A stretch of 64,000 bases of DNA, taken from NCBI GenBank assembly GCA_904063045.1, contig CAJFCJ010000026.1, positions 226,964 through 290,963 on the forward strand, in the 5' to 3' direction. The notes under the pieces were generated by a model. The model was not told the DNA's origin. It worked only from the letters and a program-made list of their open reading frames with translations, and made no database searches. Shown here piece by piece: positions 1 through 11,959 of this stretch. The number at the start of each line of letters is the position of its first letter. Position 1 is the stretch's first letter. This DNA comes from Dimorphilus gyrociliatus. Its lineage: Eukaryota > Annelida > Polychaeta > Dinophilidae. Made by a program: the position numbers and the translations under genes.

Positions 1-130
1 AAATCGTGTTTCCATTCTTACCTCGTTCAAATTAAACAAGCCAAAGGAGAAGGTCGAATTGTAAAGTGTCTAGTTGTATTGACATTGAACTTACTCGTAG
101 CACTGTCACATTACGTTTATTTTAAATCAT

Positions 131-1231
131 TTAATAAACTCTATCAGGATTTTCTAGACGAGTCTTCTTGGCGTAGCCCAGCTCAGCTCCTCCAGACATT
201 ATTATGTCGATACCAGTACAAAAAGAACCCTCGGCAGCTAAATATAAGCAGGCCTCTCCAGATTCTTCGACAGTTCCAAATCGACCCAAGCATTGAGCTT
301 CAGCACCTGATTGTAGAGCAGCTTTTGCATCACCACTCATTTCGGCAGATGATTCCCATAAAGGAGTTAGAACATTACCGGGAGAAAATGTATTCACCCT
401 AACCCCATGTGCAGCCTCATCTATGGCTAAAGCTTTACTCATAGATGTAATTGCACCCTTCGTTGCACAGTAGGTTACAGCCCCACTCTGGCCTACAATT
501 TGAAACCTTAAATGTTTCGTTGGGTCAAAACTCGAATACTAACCCATGACTCCAACCAGACTGGACACATTAACAATACTGCCTTTCGTTTTCCGTAAAT
601 GAGGAAGAGCATATTTAGACACCAAGAAATAATTCACCACGTTCAAATTTAAAAGGTCACGAAATTCGTCAGCAGAAAAATTATCAATTGGCTTGTGAGG
701 AGGATCTGGAGGGCGTTAAAGGGAGTTTCTAGAAATGATAAGGATAAAAACTTAAACCTTACGAGTTCCAGCATTGTTTATAACACAATCTATCTGACCA
801 TATTTTTCAACAGTCTTTTTAATAAGGTTCTGAAATTATTAGAAAATGTTCACATTATATAATTCATTTAAAGAGAGGAAAACCTTTCACCTTTATATCA
901 TCCTCTTTTGTTACATCACACTTTATGTAATAAGCTTCGCCTGGTCCTTTAGCATTTAATTCTTTTTCCAGTGCCTCACCTGCATTATCTATAATGGCAG
1001 TATGTAGAAATGTGCCTGATAAGAATATTATATTTATACATCTGTTTTATCTTACCTCCTCTCGCACAAAATACAACTTTAGAACCATGTTTTACTGAAA
1101 AATAACTTTGATAATTAAATCTAAAATTTTTTTATTGCGTAGAACAGACCAAAAACTCGAACACACCCTTCTCCAATTCCCATAGATCCTCCTGTAACAA
1201 TAGTAACTTTTCCTTCGTATCTAAGGGTCAT
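131..1231 (-). CDS. HSD17B14: 17-beta-hydroxysteroid dehydrogenase 14-like short-chain dehydrogenase (6 exons)
   Basis: NAD(P)-dependent oxidoreductase of the classical SDR family; human HSD17B14 acts on steroid and sugar substrates. Exons that join in phase are 1231-1150, 1094-1056, 988-891, 829-763, 705-544 and 492-131, giving 269 aa, close to the human length of about 270. The cofactor glycine motif TGGSMGIGEG lies near residue 15, NNAG near residue 90, the catalytic serine in VSSLVG, and the catalytic pair in YCATKG. The end, FCTGIDI..GGAELGY, matches HSD17B14 better than other SDRs. ATG at 1231 directly precedes the Rossmann start. The intron between the last two exons is 51 bp. It is divergent from OSBP, with start codons 278 bp apart. 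A minus-strand AATAAA at 121-116 lies just past the stop. The exact substrate cannot be read from sequence. Confidence 0.9.
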
Positions 1232-1509
1232 TTTCTTTCACTTTAACTTTACGTTTTGCTACTATATTCCACAATAGCGGCCTCTCGTCGAATTCATCAC
1301 GTGACATCATCATAATCAATTATTATTTTTTAAAGAAATAAAATGTAAAAATTTTCTTCGATATTAAATTTAAACTAATATAATTGTAAACTTATTAATA
1401 AGTTTTTAGTCGAGAAACATTCAAGACACTAAAAATATCTGCGGAGATGATAAATGGACGTGGCTAGCAGACTACACAAACGTTAAATTCTACTCTAATC
1501 TATTTAAAA
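1232..1509. promoter_or_regulatory. Shared bidirectional promoter region (HSD17B14-like / OSBP)
   Basis: This 278-bp gap separates the two divergent start codons and must hold both 5' UTRs and both promoters unless further 5' exons exist. It contains the palindrome TCACGTGA at 1297-1304, an E-box of the bHLH-Zip type (USF, MITF/TFE). The same octamer recurs about 100 bp before the kinesin start. No clear TATA box at a fixed distance was chosen, because the stretch is AT-rich throughout. Confidence 0.6.
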
Positions 1510-3843
1510 ATGACGAATAACTCGTCAAATGAACACGCAGGATACCTGCAAAAATGGACAAATTACATCAAAGGTTATCAGAAAAGATGGTTTGTTCTTA
1601 AAAATGGCTTACTCTCATATTATAGGTAAGATATCTATTTTTAAAAAAAATATTTGCTAATCTAAAATCTTTTTAGGAGCCCAGACGAAGTTGACCAGTC
1701 TTGTAGAGGTAAAATTAACTTGAAAACGGCAGAAATTCGAACAGATCAAGTGCCACTCAACTTTGCTGTATCAGGAGTTCTAACGTTTCATTTAAGAGCT
1801 TTGTCGGAAGTTGAGAGGCAAAGATGGGTAACTAAATTAGAATTGGAGAAAAGGAATGCTATAACTCTTGAGGACTCCGAAGATGAGGATTTAGAAATTA
1901 GTTCTAACAACAAAACAGATATGGAAGGAATTTTCAATATCGTAAAGACTTTAGAGCAAAAGATGTCCGACCTAGACACTCGGGAAAAAGTAACAAAAAA
2001 GCATGTAACATCTCTGCTAAGTTATATACACGAAATTGAAAAAGACTTAGAAAATAAGGACCAAGTTACAATTCTCTGCAAGGAAATAAACAATTCATCA
2101 ACGATTTTGAACGTTTCATTAGCTGCTGTAATAAAAACTTGTAATGAGCTCATAGACAATACCAAAGCTCATGATAAAAGATGGGAAAAGTTATTTAATT
2201 CAGAGCAGGAAAAACGTCAGACATTGGAGGTGATGCTAGAACAGCTCGCTCAACAACACAGAGAAATGGAAAAAAATACTTTTAGGGTTTTGAATGACTC
2301 TAACAGTTCACGTCAGAAAAATAAAAAGGATCCAAATGCATCGGACTCGGAAGATTCGGATAATGAATTTATGGATGCACTGGAGGAGCCACAATGGCCA
2401 GATGTAGTTGAAAAGAGTAAAAGTTCCGACTCTACTGTAAAACAGCATGTTAGAAATGGAAGCACTGATTCCGAAGGCTGGATGAAGAGAAGCATATCTC
2501 AAGTAAATAAGTCATCAAGAATTCGTCGATCAAGAATCCCAGATAGACCAAATTACAGTCTTAATTTATGGAGCATTATGAAAAACTGTATAGGAAAAGA
2601 ACTTACAAAAATTCCAATGCCTGTTAACTTTAGCGAGCCGCTGTCTTTCCTCCAACGTCTTACTGAGGATTTCGAATATTATGATTTATTAGATCATGCT
2701 GCTAACTGCAATGACAGCTGTGAACAAATGGCCTACGTAGCTGCCTTCACTATATCTTCTTACGCTAATACGTCAGGACATAGAACGGGTAAACCATTCA
2801 ACCCCCTCCTCGGAGAAACTTTTGAAGCAGATAGAAGAGAAGATTATGGATGGCTTTCGATTGCAGAACAAGTTTCACATCATCCTCCAAAGTGTGCCCA
2901 ATACGTAGAGGGCAGAGGATGGCGCTTTTGGCAAGAATTTACAATGTCATCCAAATTTAGGGGGAAATATTTACAGATTATACCCCTTGGAATAGCCCAT
3001 TTGGAATTTCCTGAAACCAAGAACCATTATACTTGGCGGAAAGTTACTACGACAGTTCACAACATTATAGTTGGTCGATTATGGGTGGATAATCACGGAG
3101 AAATGGATATAAAAAATCATACAACAGGGGATTTATGCCATTTAAAATATTCTGCTTATTCTTACTTCTCCAGGGAACCTCCTCGAAAAGTAACTGGTGT
3201 TATCAACGATGTTGCTGGCGAGACAAAATTTGTCTTACGTGGACTGTGGGATGATTATATTGAAGGAGCTAAGGTTCTGAATACCACGCAAAATCGAGAA
3301 AAAACTGTTTTCGAAACTGGCAAGCATAGAGTTTTATGGAGACGACAATTATACCCAGAATTGGAAAAATGCTATAATATGACAAAACTGGCCATTGAAT
3401 TTAATGAAATGGAGGAGAATATAGCTCCAACAGATTCAAGATATCGTCAAGATCAGCGAGCTATGGAAAATGCAGACTGGGATAAAGCAAACCAAATAAA
3501 AGTAAAACTGGAGGAAAAGCAAAGGGCAGCTAGAAGACAGAGAGAAGCTGCTGCAGCTGCAGCCCTTGCTGCAGGTGAGTTGAGAGATTTTTATCTTTAA
3601 ACATATTTTTTATTTTCAACTATGAAAATGTTACACTTTTTCTGCATGAAATATATATTCTCTTACCTTAATCTAGGTAAAGAACCAGAACAATGGAAGC
3701 CTCGCTGGTTTAAGCAACAAAATGATCCATACTCGGGTGGGGATATTTTCATGTTTACAAATGAATATTGGGACTGCAAAGAAAAAAAGGATTGGTCAAG
3801 ATGTCCAGATATCTACTTATCAGAAAAGGAAATGCAGATGTAG
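1510..3843 (+). CDS. OSBP: Oxysterol-binding protein (OSBP1/2 type), 3 exons
   Basis: Sterol/PI4P exchanger acting at ER-Golgi contact sites. Exons 1510-1625, 1677-3574 and 3677-3843 join in phase to 726 aa (human OSBP is about 807). The N-terminal PH domain is split by a 51-bp intron: [16 protein letters not shown] in exon 1, then [13 protein letters not shown] coiled-coil region follows. An acidic stretch leads into EFMDALE, close to the FFAT consensus EFFDAxE that binds VAP on the ER. The OSBP-related domain carries the fingerprint EQVSHHPP and [13 protein letters not shown], and the C-terminus ends NWSSCPDI-like ([10 protein letters not shown]). The PH-FFAT-ORD order and the TNYIKGYQ motif point to OSBP itself rather than a short ORP. 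AATAAA signals lie near 4210-4245. Confidence 0.95.
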
Positions 3844-4354
3844 TCGTCGAAAAATGATTATAAACGCTAGTCATTGATCATGTTAACATTTAATATCATT
3901 AAATTTGTATGTTAGATTATTTGAAATTTGCATTCCAACACAACAAAATCCGAAAGGTATATATCAAAATATATTATGATATTCTCAAATGTATATCTAT
4001 TTACATATTCATATCTAAATGTTAATGTGTGTCGCCAGGTACTATTTTTCCTCTTAACTTGGATCGCATACATTTAAAGCATGTAACGATGAAATTATTA
4101 GTAATTAATATGTGGTGCTTCCCAACATAAAATTGCTCAATAAGTCAAATAAATTACGTTTAAGTAACATTTTGTGTTCTACGTGTATTGGAATACAAAT
4201 ACTTTTAAAATAAAAGAATAAAAATTACATATAAAAACAATAAACCTTTTATAATCACGTGACTGAAAGCAGAGACATCTGGTGGTAGCAGACACTAATA
4301 TGTCGGCCTAGATTTGTTTAACTCGTGTCTTAACACAATTATTCCGTCCAAAAT
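3844..4354. other. OSBP 3' UTR and kinesin promoter
   Basis: AT-rich stretch with no coding sign. It includes AATAAA-type polyadenylation signals for OSBP near 4210-4245. Just before the kinesin start it has TCACGTGA (4255-4262) and a CATCTGGTGG element near 4277. Confidence 0.6.
4255..4262. promoter_or_regulatory. TCACGTGA palindromic E-box upstream of the kinesin gene
   Basis: Perfect 8-bp palindrome about 93 bp before the kinesin ATG, identical to the one in the HSD17B14/OSBP shared promoter. It is consistent with bHLH-Zip (USF/TFE/Max-like) binding. Function is inferred. Confidence 0.4.
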
Positions 4355-7300
4355 ATGTCAACTCAAGAAGTAAAAGTAAAAGTTGTTGTTAGAGTAAGTA
4401 TGAATGATATCAGAGTCAAAAGAAATCTATCTTTGTGCTGATCGTTAGGCTCGTCCCTTGCTTCCGAAGGAAAAATTGGCTGGTGAACAATCCTGTCTGA
4501 AGATTGATTCACCAAATCGTATAGTTGTAGGAAGAAAAGAGAGTTACAATTTTGATCGAGTTTTTCTTCCAAGAGCCACTCAACAAGAAGTTTACGATTA
4601 TACCGTAAAACCTCTCCTAATAAAATGTCTTGAAGGCTATAATGTTACTGTATTTTCCTATGGCCCAACTGGCTCTGGAAAGACCTATACGATAGGTGGC
4701 TATTCTTCAACGCAAGGAGAGGATGAGCGAGGTTTAATTCCTCGAGTTGCTGAAGATATTTTTATCAAAATAAATGTAAATATGCAATTAATATTTAATC
4801 AATAAACATGTGAAAATCGAATACAGGAAATAAAAGGTCGTAAAATATCAATTAAAATATCATATCTCGAAATTTATAAAGAAGAATTACGCGACCTCCT
4901 CGATTCTTCAATGGTAAAAGATATACTAATTCAAGAAGATGACAAAGGATCAACTATCATTAAAAATAATAAAGAAGTTTCTTGTAAATCAGCAGCAGAG
5001 ATGGTAAACTTGCTTGAAGAGGGTGAACGCAATCGGCAAATAGGTGCTACTTCTTTGAACGAAATGAGCAGTCGATCTCATGCCATCTATATTGCTACTC
5101 TAAGTTAGCCGTTCTAAATTGCAAATATATACATACATTATATCGTTATGATTATTTTTCCTTAGCTCAAACATGGAGTAATCAGATTTTGAACGATGGA
5201 GATGAAAGTCGAATGGAGCATACATTAGAATCGAAATTTCATTTTGTCGATCTAGCCGGTTCAGAAGGACCTCGTAAAATGGAGCTCTCCGCTGAGAAAA
5301 TGAAAGGTTTTTTTTTATAATAGATAATAATTTTCTTGACTCTTATGAATTTTTTAGAATCCATCTTTATAAATAGTGGACTCTCTAGACTTAGTAAAGT
5401 CATCACGGCGTTAACAGATAAAAATTCGTCCCATGTCCCTTATAGGGATTCAAAGATTACACGCATTTTGAAAGATTCGCTCGGTGGAAAAGCTCAAACA
5501 GTTATGATTTGTTGCATTAACTCATCATCTAAAAACATGGATGAATCATTAAAAGCTTTGAACTATGCAGCCAGGGTAAAGTTTATGATTTTATCCCATC
5601 TCATACTTGATTTGTCTTTGTTGCTTTTGTAGGCTGCAAAAATAAAAAACAAACCTGTTATTAATAAAGATGCCCGAACAGTTAAGATTGAAGAAATGGA
5701 AAGTGAAATAAAGGTTTATTTGTTTAAGCAGAGACTGTAGACGTAATACTTTTTTTCTTAATTAGCTCTTGAAAGAAAAACTGTTCAAACAACAAACGTC
5801 GTTTACAGAGGCGTCTTCCGTTGACGATCAATACGTTTCAAAGTAAAATTCGGAAATTTTTTATCAAATTTATATAATACCTATTCGTCATTTAAAGGTT
5901 GGAGAGGGATGTTTCAAATTTAAGAGATATTTGTAAAAAAGCCTATCAAGCGATTACAACCTTTTCCAACGATCCATCATTTGACAATTCTTCAATTAAA
6001 TTGGCCCAGGAATGGCTTGAATCATACGAAGAAGTAAAATGTAAAGATTTTGATGACCCAATGGTTCATGATTTGAAGGCGGAAATCAACAGAGTACGTC
6101 TTTGAAATTAAATTTTCGATTTATCATTAAATTAATTTCTTTATAGCTTGAAAAAATTGTCAGAACTGATGAGAAACTCTTCGCTAATAAAGTTTCAGAA
6201 TTCGACGAATTAAATGAGCGTATTAAGCTTTTGGTAAGGATATATTAGCTATTATCTAAAAAATACAATGCTATATCAACAGGAGGTAGAAAACATGAAA
6301 CTGCTGAAAGAAAAAGAAAATATATCTTCTCAATTGCATGAACAAGTTTTAAGCAAACATCCTGTTGACCTTGTTGAATTTTTAGATAAAAATGCAAGCC
6401 AGAGCCAAGCTTTTTATAGGGCGCAATCCGTACCAGCACAAAGACTAGCGCAAGCAGGAGGAAACCGACGAGTAAATACAAGTCCTAACTTGCACACAAC
6501 AAGAATATTCGAAGGCTTCTGCGTTCGTAGTCAGATTTTGTTGAGTAGAGTCGAAGATGAGGATGATGTGAGACAGCCTGAATTTGATGAAGATGACAAT
6601 AATCCTCAGACGCCAATCAGCAGGTGGGAAGATACTTAAAAATTAATGAATTTTGAAATTCATTTTAAAATTTCAGCAATTTTGAACGTCACGGTCGCTC
6701 CCGAAGCACATTCAAAGTAACAAAGCCGAAGAACATTCGAAATGTTGCATCCAAAATACCAACTGCTATGAAAAGGGGCTCAGGAGATAATGAAGCCGAA
6801 AAAGAAATTAATAAAATTAAAATGTCATACGCAGAAAGAAAAAGGAGAATTAATGTTAGCGATAAGGAAGTTACTACATCAACTAAGTTATTGAAAGATA
6901 TTGCGACGGCTATTGAGTATGTCTCTTGTAGACGTTACATTTTGTATAATATACTAAATCTATTATCCACAGTTTAAAAAAGGATTTAATTAAATTCATG
7001 AAGGGGGCTCAAGAAGTTTCACGAAGTAGAAGAGATTTCGTTGAAATGAAACTCGAAGCCTTAGTCGAGGTTTTTTTAATTTCATTGAATTATTTTTTAT
7101 TTAAATGAGATTATCATTAGGAAAGAGATCAATTAATCTTTGATACTAAATTATACGAAAAAGAATTTAAAGAGCTAAACTTGGAAGAACAAGCATCGAA
7201 ACAATCTTCGTAAGAAATTATTTATTACCTAATTTTTTCTCCAATGAAAATATTAAAAATCAACTTTTTATAGAAAGAAAAATGACATCTTGGACAAAAT

Positions 7301-8982
7301 AAAGGGTCTCACTAAGAAACGTCAAGATTTTGATGATGCCCTAAAAATAGCTATTAATCGGAAAAATAAGTAAGTTGGAGCGATCATTAAACACAAAAAT
7401 ATCAACATTTATTAAAAGTTGTTGCAACATTTATTTAATTAATTCTGATCAGAATGGAAACACTAGAAAGTACGGTTCTTAAAATGACCTCGGAACAACA
7501 CAATTTAAAACAGCATGTCCAAAATGAAAGAGAAATAAGAAGAAAGATTATGGTACATTTTTCTAATTAAGAAAATTTAAAACACTAAATATAAAAACTA
7601 AATTAATTAGGATGAGCTTATGGCTGATGAAAAACGTTTAAAGGAATTAGAAAAAAAAGTAGGCAAGACCATCGAAGATCCCTTGGCGTAAGAATTTATT
7701 CAAATGATAACAATGAAAAAGTCAATAAATTAAACCTGATTTTTTTTTAAAGGAGAAACGGCAGAGTTTTGGAAAAAATGCATTGGTTAGACTTTTGCGC
7801 TCGTGAGGTTGTTGCTCAAAAGAAAAGAGAAGATGATTTACTTGCTGAAATAATCGATCGTGATAATATGATAGCCAAGAGAGAGAGTCTCTTGACTGAG
7901 AAAGGAGAATTAGAATTGAAAAAGATGCGTCATAAAGCCATTGATCAGGTTGTTTTGATAAATGTTGTCTTATTTTTACTTAACGGTTTACGTGATCCAA
8001 CTTATAGAATGGAATATTACTTCAAGAAAAAAAAGAACGGAGCTCATCATCTCCTGATGATTCAGAAAGGCAAATCTCTAATTAGCATAAATATACCTTA
8101 TTTAACTTATATTACTTTTATAGAATTGTAGACATTGATGATGCAATATCGGCGATTGACTCTACTTTAGCGTATAAAGATGAAATGATTGAAAATCATA
8201 AAGTAAAAATTAACAAATGGAAGTCAAACTGGGTAGAGTATTTTCTTCTAATTTTCTTGAATGTTTTTTTTTTATACAAGCTCTTTTTACAGTCCGAGAA
8301 AACTCTACAAAGTAGATTAGGCGATCTTAACATGGAAGAATCAAAATATTTGTTACGGTATTATTTTGAAAGAGTTATATTTTTATTACAAAAGCTAGAC
8401 TGGCTTCATAACAACAATGAACATATGAGCGTAAGTTTTTGTATTTTTATCTCTATATTGTAATAAACTAATGCTAAATCCAACATCAGATAAAGATTGA
8501 AGAGTTAGAAGAAGGGAAAATTTTGAAAGAAGGTCAACTTCAAGCTTTAATTATTGAAACAGAGAAGAAGCTAACAAAGATACAGAAAGATTATGAAATT
8601 GAAATTTCAGTAATATATAAATTGGTCTAATAACCTTTAATTATTTACATTTCCTATTTACATTATTTAACAGGTTTTAAAAAGGCAAATGAATAGTGAA
8701 TTGGAAAAAGCTATGAAATACGAGGAAAAGTAATATTCGAATTTCTTTGTTATGATTTAATTTTTTATTATTTTTATTAGATTAAAAAATGTTATGGGTG
8801 ATCTTTATTACTATAAACAACTAAGTCGGCAATATCGGAAGAAATATGGTGAAGTCAAGTTAACTGATAGTCTTGGAGAGGAACAAAAATCCGTTCGAGT
8901 ATCAAAAAAGAATGTGCGACAGCTGAATGACGCAGAAATTAAACTTCGCAGATCTTCAGCCAATTCGATTGACGATGTTTAG
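4355..8982 (+). CDS. Kinesin-4 family protein, KIF7/KIF27 (Costal-2) type, many short exons
   Basis: Motor-domain protein of the kinesin-4 family; KIF7/KIF27/Cos2 members act in Hedgehog signalling and at the cilium tip. The start at 4355 encodes a 13-codon first exon (4355-4393), followed by exon 2 at 4449. Motor motifs are [13 protein letters not shown]-loop GPTGSGKT (proline where most kinesins have glutamine), [14 protein letters not shown], switch [10 protein letters not shown], switch [12 protein letters not shown], and [18 protein letters not shown]. After the neck (KIKNKPVIN) comes a region with CKKAYQAI ... [10 protein letters not shown], which resembles the C-AY-WL block after the KIF7 motor. 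The rest is predicted coiled coil with an acidic SRVEDEDD stretch, spread over many exons with roughly 50-90-bp introns. The last codon is before TAG at 8980, and AATAAA is at 9087. KIF7/27 versus KIF4 identity is likely but not proven. Exon boundaries after 5.7 kb are approximate. Confidence 0.85.
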
Positions 8983-10578
8983 TTTAATGAAAAAAGAGAT
9001 TTTTTTATACGAAGAATTATCTAAAAACTAGTCGTAACAAGTTTAAGATCTTGGCGAAGGGATTATTTTTCCAGTCGAATAGGGAAAATAAAGAGAAATA
9101 TGTTTTATTAATATTATTATTATCATTTTATTATTATTTTATAAAACAACTCTCACACCAAATTCGATAAAAATAACATAATTGAATAAAATTTACCAAA
9201 AAAATGTACAAGCATAAAGAAAACTTGTGACTGATCGTATATAAACAGCAGTCGTTCGATGATGTTGTATACGAATACAGATAAAGATACACCACAATAT
9301 GTTTATATTTTATCACCAGCTGACTTTGCTGGCGACGAACAAGGTAAACTTTATTTCTTTGTTAACGCGGCTAACGTCTCGTCACAAAAAAAATAGATTT
9401 GGAAAATAACGTAATTTAAGGGAAAAAATAAACGAAAAACTCGAAAACTTGCATTCAAAATCAGTCATTCGTGCGGCTCGTTCAAAACCATGCATACAAA
9501 TTGTTATGACTAGAACAGGATCGACTAGACCGTGGCGATATGGTGGAATGTTTGAGATATGTAAGTAGAAGCTGGCGCCTGAACAGTGTGAATATAGTGA
9601 ATCGTTGGCGTAGATCGGACCTGGAATGTTGTACGAAAACGGAAGAGTGTGGCGCTATCACAGAAAAAATCGTCATCAAGTGCCATATACGCCACGCACC
9701 ATTTGCATATATATACCCATATTTTAACTATACACAAAAGACAGTAGCCACATAGTTATGTAGAAGACATACATACATTCTAGCACAAATATACGCACTT
9801 ATTTGTGCGCGTATGTTTGTGCATATTTAGAACCACTGCTTCTGCTTCATTTTAAATAAAACATGACGTTCCTCTCTTTTGCATAAAAATGTTTCTTTCT
9901 CAGAAAAATACTGAACAAATTAACATTATCTTCTATGTGCAACGAGGACGGCGCTTGTAAATTTATTGCGAAGGGAATGATGAGGAAGAAGTGAGGAAGT
10001 GCTACTAAATACGTGTGAAATGACGGTTAATATTCTATTGTCGCCACTTTCCTCCCTCCTTGCCTCCCTGGTGCAAAAAGACCGCCAGAGGGAATGCATG
10101 CATAACGAACACGTACAAACCGATTCATTCCTCCATTTTCTCTTTCATTCATTCCATATCATTCCCTCTTTCACTCCATCAGTCTTTCATTTCATAACAT
10201 ACAGAAATTTCTATACTCGTATTCCGTAGAAACGATTGCATAATGCACTAAACAATAGTATGGTACATAAAATCGTTTTAAAATATTGTACATTGCTGAA
10301 AATAAAATGCCAACAATTCGATAAAACACTTGAATAGAATGATTGAAAAGAGACAGCCACCTCATTATAGCGTGTGCAACAATAAATAAAACAAACAAAA
10401 AAGACAATGTATATGTACAAGAATGGCGTATTTGTTTGTTAAAATTCATTTTGTTATAATTATGTGTGTATATATAGGTCAAAAGGTTATAATTGAGACA
10501 GTAGGCGACTAGTATCGCGTGGAATGGCTCGCTGAGCGAGTGGACGGATGGAAGAGAGAAAAAAAAAATAAAATAGTG
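8983..10578. other. Convergent 3' region between kinesin (+) and Onecut (-)
   Basis: This holds the kinesin 3' end and the presumed Onecut 3' UTR on the minus strand. Candidate minus-strand AATAAA signals (TTTATT on the plus strand) occur near 9351, 9800 and 9961. From about 9.9 kb the base composition becomes less AT-rich. Open frames here show no family similarity. Confidence 0.5.
9087..9092 (+). terminator. Polyadenylation signal of the kinesin gene
   Basis: AATAAA about 105 bp after the kinesin stop codon, followed by a T/A-rich stretch. It is the first canonical signal downstream. Confidence 0.6.
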
Positions 10579-11015
10579 TCAGGCGCTGGTGCTATGGTGT
10601 AACAAGTCGCCGCCCTCCGGAGACCGATCACGTTCTATTCCTCCTCCTGCTTCAACGACGGCGGCAGTACAAGGAGAACCGTGAGAATGATGCTGGGCAT
10701 GTGACGGTGGAGGTGCAGATGCTGTAGCAGCGTGTAAGTTCGAACTACCCGCGCTGCTTCGATAATTGTTGCCCAGACCGTCTTCCCACTTATCAAGTGA
10801 ACGCCTTCTAGCATTCATGAAAAAGTTGGCGACGGTTGTAACGCTGAGACCGAGTTGTTGAGCAATACTGGCTTGCATCTCCTTCGACGGCCGTTTTGTC
10901 TCCTTGAATACTGCATGTAGCGTCCTGCGTTGTACTTCATTGAAGACAAAACGAGGCTTTTTCGTCTGTTTCGTTGGCGGATTGCAGTGGGGCTCAATTT
11001 CTTTGCGGTTGCACG
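10579..11015 (-). CDS. onecut: Onecut homeodomain terminal exon A (distal)
   Basis: Second homeodomain exon, starting only 105 bp past the stop of exon B. Acceptor TTTACAG at 11016; the exon begins (A)CNRKEIEPH and encodes KKPRFVFNEVQRRTL ... TTVANFFMNARRRSLDKW, with a longer Ser/His/Ala/Gly-rich tail ending at TGA 10581-10579. By eye it differs from exon B at 11 of about 59 homeodomain residues while the recognition-helix core is identical. It keeps LDKW as in vertebrate ONECUT1, where exon B has LDKY. Confidence 0.9.
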
Positions 11016-11885
11016 CTGTAAACACCAAGCACCAGTCATCATCTATGTCATCTAGAATATGTACAGCTTTGTTTTGTTTTTTGTTTTGTTCTGTTTGTAA
11101 AAAGAAAAAGAAAAGACCGTCAATTCTGGTGCACTGGGCCAGCACTATGGTGGTGCTGTTGCTGCTGCTCAGCAGCTTCGGCCGCTATTGTATCATTACA
11201 GGCCGCCTGCACCACGTCGTTGGCATCAGTGTACTTATCAAGGGACCGTCGTCTAGCATTCATAAAGAAATTGGCGACTGTCGATACTTTTAGACCGAGT
11301 TGTTCTGCAATTGTTGCCTGCATCTCTTTTGACGGTCGCTTTGTTTCCTTAAAGATTGCCATTAGTGTTCGCCTTTGAATATCGGTGAAGACTAAACGGG
11401 GTTTTTTCGGTCCCGGTATCTCGGCTTTTGGCATTTCACTGTCCTTGCGTTTGCAAGCTGTATTAGAAAAAAGGAGAAAACCAACGAGTTAGTGAAAAAT
11501 TGTCGATTTCGAATCTCCAACGATCGACAATAGTTGCAGGCAGCATGCACGAACGTGCGCGTGCGATAATGACGACACACGAGGGAATGGACCGTCACCA
11601 GAATTTTGTAGAGACCATGCCACAAACAACAAGCAACTTATAAATGGGTATATTCGGGCATCTATAAGGTAGATAAACTGAAAGAAAAATCACTAAGCGG
11701 TTAACAGTTGTTTTTGTTCACTATACGATCAAAACTACTACGCGACCGTGTACATAGGCCCAACGACGTGCACCATCATCATGAAGATTTAGAGTCATTG
11801 TAAGCACCATAAACCACCACCATAGTGGGCTAGCATGCATTATTTTTAGAATCTAATAATAATAAATATATATATATATATATAC

Positions 11886-11921
<36 letters not shown>

Positions 11922-11928
11922 GCATATT

Positions 11929-11959
<31 letters not shown>

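Noticed and set aside
79-402. 107-codon plus-strand open frame
   Set aside because: It is antisense to the last exon of the HSD17B14-like gene, whose protein match is strong.
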